Source of the DNA: Bacteroidales bacterium Bact_16
Lineage (GTDB): Bacteria > Bacteroidota > Bacteroidia > Bacteroidales > UBA932
NCBI GenBank assembly: GCA_001602885.1
Contig: LUZH01000182.1
Location: forward strand, 1-5,159
Reading direction: 5' to 3'
Length of the DNA: 5,159 nucleotides
Numbering within the stretch: the first letter of the stretch is position 1; every line of letters starts with the position of its first letter. Both the position numbers and the translations under genes were made by a program. Under the pieces are notes generated by a model. That model was not told the DNA's origin, ran no database searches, and worked only from the letters and a program-made list of their open reading frames with translations. Of the stretch, positions 1 through 5,159 are shown in pieces.

Positions 1-537
1 GACGTCGAGCTGTTCGACACCGACCTCACCGGCCCCTACCAGGCCGCCAACCTCCGCACGGCCCTCGCCGCGCTGGAGCTGCTCGGCATCGACGCCGACC
101 GCGAAGCGCTGGCGCACACGGCCGCCCGCACCGGCCTGCGCGGCCGCTGGGAGCGCCTCTGCGCCGACCCCGAGGTCATCTGCGACATCGGCCACAACCC
201 GCCCGCGCTGACGATCAACTTCCGGCGCCTGCGCGAGAGCGGCCGGCCGCTGATCATCGTCTACGGCATCATGGCCGACAAGGACCTGGATGCCATCCGC
301 CCCCTGATGCCCCCCGACGCGCACTACTTCCTCGTGGCGCCCCGGGGCGAACGCGCCCTGCCCGTCGCGGTCCTCGCCGCCCGGATGGACGGCTTCCGCT
401 GCACCGTCTGCAGCAGCGTGCAAGACGGTGTGAATCAAGCTCTTGACGAAGCGAGATCCACCCCCGGATGCCTCGTCTACATCGGTGGCAGCAATTTTGT
501 TGTAGCAGAGGCCATCGATTTGTTTGAACCTTTATAA
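1..537 (+). CDS. folC: Folylpolyglutamate synthase / dihydrofolate synthase, C-terminal part (5' end outside window)
   Basis: FolC is a cytosolic Mur-ligase-type enzyme that uses ATP to add glutamate to folates; bacterial versions often also join dihydropteroate and glutamate to make dihydrofolate. The window holds the last 178 residues, so about 240-250 N-terminal residues, including the P-loop ATP site, are missing compared with the usual ~420-430. Visible are the end of the central domain (GPYQAAN at fragment residues 11-17, the family's G-x-Y/H-Q-x-x-N motif) and the C-terminal glutamate-ligase domain. That domain shows TGLRGRW at 44-50, the substrate-loop motif CDIGHNP at 61-67, MADKD at 91-95 with the conserved Lys-Asp, and YIGGSNFVVAEA near the C-terminus. 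The TGLxGRW and GGSxFVVAEA forms resemble Bacteroides FolC. The frame is open from base 1 to a TAA at 535-537; the ATG at 271 is internal, not the start. Codon use turns AT-richer over the last ~100 bases. The family assignment is secure. Confidence 0.95.
   Translation, partial: DVELFDTDLTGPYQAANLRTALAALELLGIDADREALAHTAARTGLRGRWERLCADPEVICDIGHNPPALTINFRRLRESGRPLIIVYGIMADKDLDAIRPLMPPDAHYFLVAPRGERALPVAVLAARMDGFRCTVCSSVQDGVNQALDEARSTPGCLVYIGGSNFVVAEAIDLFEPL
496..526 (+). promoter_or_regulatory. Candidate Bacteroidota-type promoter for the A2M-like gene
   Basis: The primary sigma factor of Bacteroidota recognises a -33 TTTG (or TTG) and a -7 TAnnTTTG, about 19-21 bases apart. Here TTTG lies at 496-499 and TTTGTTTG at 519-526, with a 19-base spacer. 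The -7 box matches 5 of 6 specified positions, with T in place of A at the second. Transcription would start around 530-535, giving a leader of about 15 bases before the ATG at 548. The site lies within the last codons of folC, in the most AT-rich part of the window (25 of 60 bases are G or C in 481-540). TTTG is a short word, so chance occurrence in an AT-rich patch is possible. Confidence 0.4.
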
Positions 538-539
538 AG
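530..539. repeat. Perfect 10-base palindrome over the folC stop codon
   Basis: CTTTATAAAG equals its own reverse complement and covers the TAA stop of folC at 535-537. It has no loop and does not extend outward (C at 529 faces C at 540), so it is not a rho-independent terminator and no T-run follows. It sits just after the candidate -7 box, near the expected transcription start, so a small regulator site is conceivable, but nothing else supports that. Confidence 0.3.
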
Positions 540-547
540 CCCGCACT

Positions 548-3500
548 ATGAGAGCGATCCGTTTGATGACACTAGCACTTCTGACCCTGATGAACCTACC
601 CCACAACGCTTTCGCCCAGGACAAGGACGGCCACGTCCTGACCCGCCTCTGGGCAGACTACGGAAAGGCCGAGGACGCCGACCGTCCCCAGGACCAGGTC
701 CGCATCCTCGAGCAGATCAAGAAAGAGGCCACGGACAAGCACCTGGCCTGGGATTTCTACGACGCCTGCGTCACCTATATCGAAGACCGGAGCAATATCA
801 ACTGGAAAGACCGGGATGCCGTCCGCAAGCAGACGGAAGTGGAAATGGAGCGTTTCGGCGAGCCGGTCGTCCTGTTCCATTATCGTCTGGAAGAAAATGG
901 CGCCTTTACGGATTGGCGCGCATTCAAGCTGCGTCTGCCGGGCCTCCTGGCTTACGTACAGGAGCACAGGGCGCAGATGGAGCGCTCCCGTAACGTCCAG
1001 TTCTATGAAAATTGCCCTTCGCTTGAGGGACTGTACTATTACCCGGCACTTCGCCCCCTGATCCGGAACGACTACGAATACGCCCTGTGGGGCCTGCTGG
1101 CCGAAGGCGACGGCCCGGCCTGGGCGCAGCAGGTCGCCCGGGAATTCCCGCCGCAAAGCTACCCCCTCGACGCGCTCCTCGCGTTCACCCTTCTCCAAAA
1201 GGGCGACAGCGACGAGGCGGCGTATGAGAAATATGCCGCCGACTACGCCGGACAGGCGGCCGCCCTGCTCGCGCGCGACTGGCTCCTGCAGCGCCGCTTC
1301 GACGCGCTCAACCGCAAGGATGCCCGCACGCAGGAAGAATACCGGCAGCTCGCCCGCGACTGCGAGGCGCTGCAGGCCGACCGCAAGAAGTTCTCCGGCA
1401 GCGAAAAGGCCATCGCCGACTGCTGCACCGCTGCCGGCCAGATTCTCGAAGAGCTCAACGACCGGCAAATCCGGGCGTCCATCCAAAACGGCACCGTCAC
1501 CCTCCACCTGCGCAACCTCCCCCAGGCCCGCGTCACCATCGTCAAGCGATACGGCGACGACAAGAAGCCGGTCTTCGAGCGGCTGGTCGCCAACACGCGC
1601 CGCAGTTTCTATATCGAGGACGAACTTACCTTCGGGCTGCCGGCCATCGACGACGGGTCGTATACCCTCCGCTGTGAGGAAGGCAAGACCGAGTTCGAGA
1701 CGAATTACGAGAAATACACGCTTTCCCTGGCCGTCAAGCGCGATTACGACGGCTACGGCGTCTATGTGGCCGACTTCATCACCGGCGAGCCCGTGTCCGG
1801 CTGCGACATCCTGCTCCTGCGCGACGGCAAGCAGGTCGACGGGGTCAAGGCCCTCCCGATCGACGGCTTCACCTACCTGCCGGAGCGCTTCGCCAGCCAG
1901 ATAGAGAAGGACCGCCGGCACGACTACTCCGTCCAGGCCACCCTGGTCAAAGACGGCCGGAAGCACTCGTCGCGCCAGGAAGGTTTCTATTTCCGCAAGC
2001 AGGAGGCGGTCAGCACGGACAATCCCGCCCGCCATCACGCCGAGATCCTGACCGACCGCAGCGCCTTCAACCCCGGCGAGACCGTACACTTCAAGGTCCT
2101 GCTCTATGAAGGGACCTATGAATTCGCGACGCGCCCGGACGGCATCCGGCTGCACGCCACGCTCACCGACCCGTCCGACAAGCTGGTCGGCGAGTCGGAC
2201 CTCGTCACGGGCGAATTCGGCTCCGCCGCAGGCTCCTTCGTGCTCAAGAAGGGCGAGCGCGGCGGCATGTACACCATCGCCGTCAGCGAAGACGGGAAAG
2301 AAATCGCCCGCGCCCGCGTCCGGGCCGACGAATTCGTCCTGCCGACCTTCTCGCTCGAGTGGGCGCCCGACGGGCGCTTCTATCTCCCGCAGGACAACGT
2401 CACCGTCCGGGGCAACGTCAAGAGTTATTCCGGGCACAGCCTGGGCACGGCTACAGCCCGTTATACCGTCGAGAGCAACGGCGAGACCCTCGCCGAAGGC
2501 CCGCTGGCGCTGGATGCCTCGGGCGATTTCGACATCCGTTTCACCGCCCCGGAAGGAAATGACCGCGTCTATTATGGCTATTATGGCCTGAACGTTTCCG
2601 TCCGCGTCACCGTCACCGACAGCACGGGCGAAACGCTCTCGTTCAACAAATCCATTCTGATCCGCAGCAGGCTGTCCCTCTCCGTCGATGTCCGCAACCG
2701 GTGCGCCGGCCGCGTCCAGATGGCTTCACGGCGCAGCAGCGGCATTCTCGTCGGCGACGACTTCATCCGGGCCTGCTTCATATCCTGCGGCGCGGAGGAA
2801 ACCCACCCGACCCTGAAGATCTCCTACAAGGTCCTGCGCGGCGCCACGACGCTCCTTTCCGGCGAAGCCCCCGACGGCCGGCCCGTCGACCTGTCCCTGG
2901 CCGGCCTCCCGTCGGGCCTGTACACCGTCGAGGCCACCGCCACGGCCCGGAGCGACGCCGGGAAAGAATATACGCAGACGACCAGCTGCGAAATCATCAA
3001 GTGCGCCGACTCCGACACCGCGCTGGACGCCGACGTCCGCTGCTTCTTCAAGGAGCTGCCGGACGACGGCCAGGGCATCGCGCTGCAGATTGGCGCCACC
3101 ACCGGCCCTGTTTGGGCGGTGGTGGAGCTCTACGGCGACGGCAACCGCCTGCTGGAGAAGCGCATGGTGCGTCTCGCCGGCATCCGCGGCAAGGCCGGTT
3201 CGCTGGAGACGGTCCGCTTCGCGCGCAAGAGCAGCTACCCGGAGGCGCTGACAATCAACGTATTCTGGTTCCGCGACGAAGACTCCTGCAAGTATTCCGT
3301 TTCTTCTTACAAGGCGGCCGATCCCTTCCAGCTCCCGCTCGCTTTCAGCCGGTTCCTCGACACGACGCTGCCCCACGCCGACTACCAGTTCACGATCCGC
3401 ACCGGTGCCGGCACGGAAGTCGCCGCCACCATCTTCGACAAGAGCACGGAGACCCTCCAGTCCAATGTCTGGCACAGTTATTTCCCGGGCAGACGGACGC

Positions 3501-5159
3501 TGCCCCAGGTCCACTACGACCAGATTACCGGCACGGACTCCGCTTCGGACTACGGCGTCCGCTATCTGGCCCGCGGGACGAAAGCCATGAGTGCCAACGC
3601 CATACTCGGCTACTCCGCACCTGCTGAAGATCTCGTGCTGGCGGAAAGCGCCTCTCTGGACGCGTCATACGAAGAGGTGGATGAAGATTCTATCGCTTTC
3701 ATGAAGGTGTCCGGACACACGGCGGGTACCCCTGCCGTCCGGTCGGATTTCGCCAACACGATCGCCTGGGAGCCGTTCCTGCGCGCCGACGACAACGGCG
3801 AGGTGACCTTCCGCTTCACCACCGCCGACAAGCTCTCGACCTATTATGTGCAGCTCTTCGCACACGACAAGGCCTTCCACAACGCCGCGCTCCGCCAGGA
3901 GATGGTCGTGACCCTGCCGGTCAAGGTGGCCCTCGTGCAGCCGCAATACCTCTATGAGGGCGACCGCTATGTGGCGCGCGTGACCGTGGCCAACAGCCTG
4001 GACAAGCCCGTCTCCGGCCGCATCAACGTCTGCTTCCTCGACGGCAAGGACCACAAGACCGCGCCGCTCATCTCCGAGGAGGAGCAGGCGGTCACCGTGC
4101 CGGCCGGCGGCAGCGCCGACTTCGGCTGCGCCATCTCCGCGCCGGCCGTCGCCGACCTGGGCCTGCTGGTCAGCTTCGTCGCCGACGAGGCGGACTACGG
4201 CTCCGACGCCGTGTTCGTGACGCTGCCGGTCAAGCCGGCGGTGCAGACGATCACCGAGGCGCACTCCGCGCTGATGCTCTCCTGGATGGACCGCGAGGCC
4301 ATCCTCACCGCCCTGCGCGGCCAGTTCGTCAACGTGCCGGGCACGGCGGCGAGCCTGCGCGAGATTTCCATCCTGGACATGATCCGGGAGGCCATTCCCG
4401 AGAAGGTCCTGCCCACTTCCGACAACCTGCTGGCCCAGTCCGAGGCGCTCTTCGCCAACTGCCTGCTCGACCGGCTGCCCGATGCAAAGGGATCCGCCGC
4501 CACGGCGGAGCAGCGCGCGGAGATGTGCGCCAAGATCCTGTCCTGCCGCAACGAAGACGGCGGCTTCGGCTGGTTCGCCGAGATGCGCTCGTCGCCGCTG
4601 CTGACCAGCGTGCTGCTCGAGCGGCTCGCCGCGATGGGCGACGCCTGCCCGCAGGCGCTGCGCGACGCCATCCCCGACGCGGTCAAATACCTGGATGCCA
4701 CCTATTTTGGCGATGCCGCCAGACCGCTGTGGTGCGGCGGCCTCAGCCTGGACCAATACCTCCACACGCGTTCGCTGTTCCCGGAAGTCGCCTTCACCCC
4801 GAAGGCGGACGCCAAGGTGATGCGCGAATTCAAGAAGGCCGCCAAGGCCTACCTCGTACCGGGCTCGAAGCGCGGCCTCAACGGGCAGGTTTTCGCCAAG
4901 GCCCGCCGGATGAAGACGCTCCGCGCCCTGCTGCAGAGCGAGGCCGGTGCGGCGCTCGCCCGCAACTGGGGCGTCTCGCTCTTCGCCAAGCGCCGCCTCG
5001 CCCGCTCGCTGGACAAGGACGTCGCTTCCCTGCTGCAATATGCCGTGCCGCACCAGAGCGGCGGCACCTACTACCCCAACGCCGTGATGCCGTGGCGCGG
5101 CCTGCTCGAGAGCGAGCTCTACGCCCACACGCTGATCTGCAACCTGCTGACCGACTGCG
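548..5159 (+). CDS. Secreted alpha-2-macroglobulin family protein, thioester apparently lost (3' end outside window)
   Basis: This is a large envelope protein of the bacterial A2M family, whose characterised members trap proteases and are thought to shield the cell; that role is inferred here. The 1,537 visible codons have no stop; relatives in this phylum run to roughly 1,800-2,000 residues. The order is: signal peptide 1-23 (R2/R5, hydrophobic core, AFA|Q at 21-24; no lipobox Cys); helical region ~25-330; beta-sandwich with the TGEPVSG turn at 412-418; MG2 ~497-595 with TDRSAFNPGETVHFK at 502-516; the MG2/MG3 joint FVLPTF at 596-601; further MG domains; an acidic segment ~1023-1062 at the bait position; A2M domain from ~1064 (RSDFANTIAWEPFLRADDNG, 1065-1084); QPQYLYEGD at 1131-1139; alpha/alpha toroid from ~1270 with NEDGGFGWF at 1335-1343 and YYPNAVMPWRG at 1508-1518. 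No CxEQ is present; the equivalent helix reads LLAQSEALFAN (1294-1304). The ATG at 548 is chosen because it gives a complete signal peptide; ATGs at 566 and 590 would shorten it. There is no Shine-Dalgarno sequence. It starts 10 bases after folC. Confidence 0.9.
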   Translation, partial: MRAIRLMTLALLTLMNLPHNAFAQDKDGHVLTRLWADYGKAEDADRPQDQVRILEQIKKEATDKHLAWDFYDACVTYIEDRSNINWKDRDAVRKQTEVEMERFGEPVVLFHYRLEENGAFTDWRAFKLRLPGLLAYVQEHRAQMERSRNVQFYENCPSLEGLYYYPALRPLIRNDYEYALWGLLAEGDGPAWAQQVAREFPPQSYPLDALLAFTLLQKGDSDEAAYEKYAADYAGQAAALLARDWLLQRRFDALNRKDARTQEEYRQLARDCEALQADRKKFSGSEKAIADCCTAAGQILEELNDRQIRASIQNGTVTLHLRNLPQARVTIVKRYGDDKKPVFERLVANTRRSFYIEDELTFGLPAIDDGSYTLRCEEGKTEFETNYEKYTLSLAVKRDYDGYGVYVADFITGEPVSGCDILLLRDGKQVDGVKALPIDGFTYLPERFASQIEKDRRHDYSVQATLVKDGRKHSSRQEGFYFRKQEAVSTDNPARHHAEILTDRSAFNPGETVHFKVLLYEGTYEFATRPDGIRLHATLTDPSDKLVGESDLVTGEFGSAAGSFVLKKGERGGMYTIAVSEDGKEIARARVRADEFVLPTFSLEWAPDGRFYLPQDNVTVRGNVKSYSGHSLGTATARYTVESNGETLAEGPLALDASGDFDIRFTAPEGNDRVYYGYYGLNVSVRVTVTDSTGETLSFNKSILIRSRLSLSVDVRNRCAGRVQMASRRSSGILVGDDFIRACFISCGAEETHPTLKISYKVLRGATTLLSGEAPDGRPVDLSLAGLPSGLYTVEATATARSDAGKEYTQTTSCEIIKCADSDTALDADVRCFFKELPDDGQGIALQIGATTGPVWAVVELYGDGNRLLEKRMVRLAGIRGKAGSLETVRFARKSSYPEALTINVFWFRDEDSCKYSVSSYKAADPFQLPLAFSRFLDTTLPHADYQFTIRTGAGTEVAATIFDKSTETLQSNVWHSYFPGRRTLPQVHYDQITGTDSASDYGVRYLARGTKAMSANAILGYSAPAEDLVLAESASLDASYEEVDEDSIAFMKVSGHTAGTPAVRSDFANTIAWEPFLRADDNGEVTFRFTTADKLSTYYVQLFAHDKAFHNAALRQEMVVTLPVKVALVQPQYLYEGDRYVARVTVANSLDKPVSGRINVCFLDGKDHKTAPLISEEEQAVTVPAGGSADFGCAISAPAVADLGLLVSFVADEADYGSDAVFVTLPVKPAVQTITEAHSALMLSWMDREAILTALRGQFVNVPGTAASLREISILDMIREAIPEKVLPTSDNLLAQSEALFANCLLDRLPDAKGSAATAEQRAEMCAKILSCRNEDGGFGWFAEMRSSPLLTSVLLERLAAMGDACPQALRDAIPDAVKYLDATYFGDAARPLWCGGLSLDQYLHTRSLFPEVAFTPKADAKVMREFKKAAKAYLVPGSKRGLNGQVFAKARRMKTLRALLQSEAGAALARNWGVSLFAKRRLARSLDKDVASLLQYAVPHQSGGTYYPNAVMPWRGLLESELYAHTLICNLLTDC
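2570..2587 (+). repeat. Tandem 9-base repeat (two copies) inside the A2M-like gene
   Basis: TATTATGGC occurs twice in direct succession and in frame, encoding YYGYYG at residues 675-680. The unit is a multiple of three, so gain or loss of a copy would add or remove Tyr-Tyr-Gly without breaking the frame. It lies in one of the MG-type beta-sandwich domains between MG2 and the A2M domain, probably in a surface loop ahead of a strand (LNVSVRVTVTD). The AT-rich Tyr codons stand out from the GC-rich surroundings. Confidence 0.6.

Noticed and set aside
271..537. A separate 88-residue gene starting at the ATG at 271
   Set aside because: The same frame is open upstream to base 1 and carries conserved FolC motifs (GRW, GHNP), so this ATG is an internal Met of folC.
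530..560. Rho-independent terminator between folC and the A2M-like gene
   Set aside because: The only palindrome is loopless, AT-rich and lacks a T-run; the gap is only 10 bases, too short for a terminator outside coding sequence.
596..2437. Long open frame of 613 codons on the minus strand, with a shorter one at 2726-3514
   Set aside because: Both lie wholly opposite the A2M-like gene, whose + frame gives recognisable signal peptide and MG2 motifs. The minus-strand products are Val/Gly/Ala/Arg/Glu-rich without family motifs, as expected when GC-rich third positions remove stops from the opposite strand.
2660..2790. Possible pair of compensating frameshifts around residues 705-748, where the protein looks less typical (Arg- and Ser-rich)
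   Set aside because: The frame is continuous before and after, with strand-like sequence on both sides, and no homopolymer run suggests an indel. An alignment would be needed to revive the idea.
2701..3627. Open frame of 308 codons on the + strand in another phase
   Set aside because: Its product is dominated by Arg, Pro, Gly and His, typical of out-of-phase reading in GC-rich DNA. The A2M-like frame is continuous through the same stretch, so there is no frameshift to explain.
3665..5128. Open frame of 487 codons on the minus strand
   Set aside because: It is opposite the A2M and toroid domains, and its product is a repetitive Gly/Ala/Val/Glu/Arg/His composition with no motif I recognise; it is a shadow of the + strand codon bias.

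Overview
The window is GC-rich and comes from a Bacteroidota genome, most likely a Bacteroidales member. Three lines of sequence evidence support this. The FolC C-terminus has the Bacteroides-type form (TGLxGRW, CDxGHN, IGGSxFVVAEA). The second gene is a very large secreted alpha-2-macroglobulin (A2M)-like protein of the kind common in this phylum, and its signal peptide cleaves as AFA|Q, fitting the Bacteroidota preference for Gln at mature position 1. No Shine-Dalgarno sequence precedes its start, which is also typical of the phylum. The species cannot be named from this sequence.

Layout: only two genes are present, both on the + strand and both cut by the window edges. Positions 1-537 hold the last 178 codons of folC, a folylpolyglutamate/dihydrofolate synthase. 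After a 10-base gap, an open frame runs from the ATG at 548 to the window end at 5159 (1,537 codons, no stop reached). It encodes the N-terminal four-fifths or so of an A2M-family protein: signal peptide, helical N-terminal region, a string of beta-sandwich (MG) domains including a clear MG2, an acidic segment at the bait position, the A2M domain, and most of the alpha/alpha-toroid (thioester-type) domain. There is no stretch over 300 bases without a gene.

The two genes have no obvious functional link: one is cytosolic folate metabolism, the other an envelope protein. The 3' end of folC drops sharply in GC (25 of 60 bases in 481-540, against 44 of 60 in 1261-1320) and holds a near-consensus Bacteroidota promoter. 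The A2M gene may therefore have its own promoter as well as, or instead of, folC read-through.

The most notable feature is that the A2M-like protein appears to have lost the CxEQ thioester, keeping only the surrounding toroid helix. I found no RNA gene, CRISPR array, mobile element or convincing new system. The long open frames on the minus strand are best explained as by-products of GC-rich codon use.
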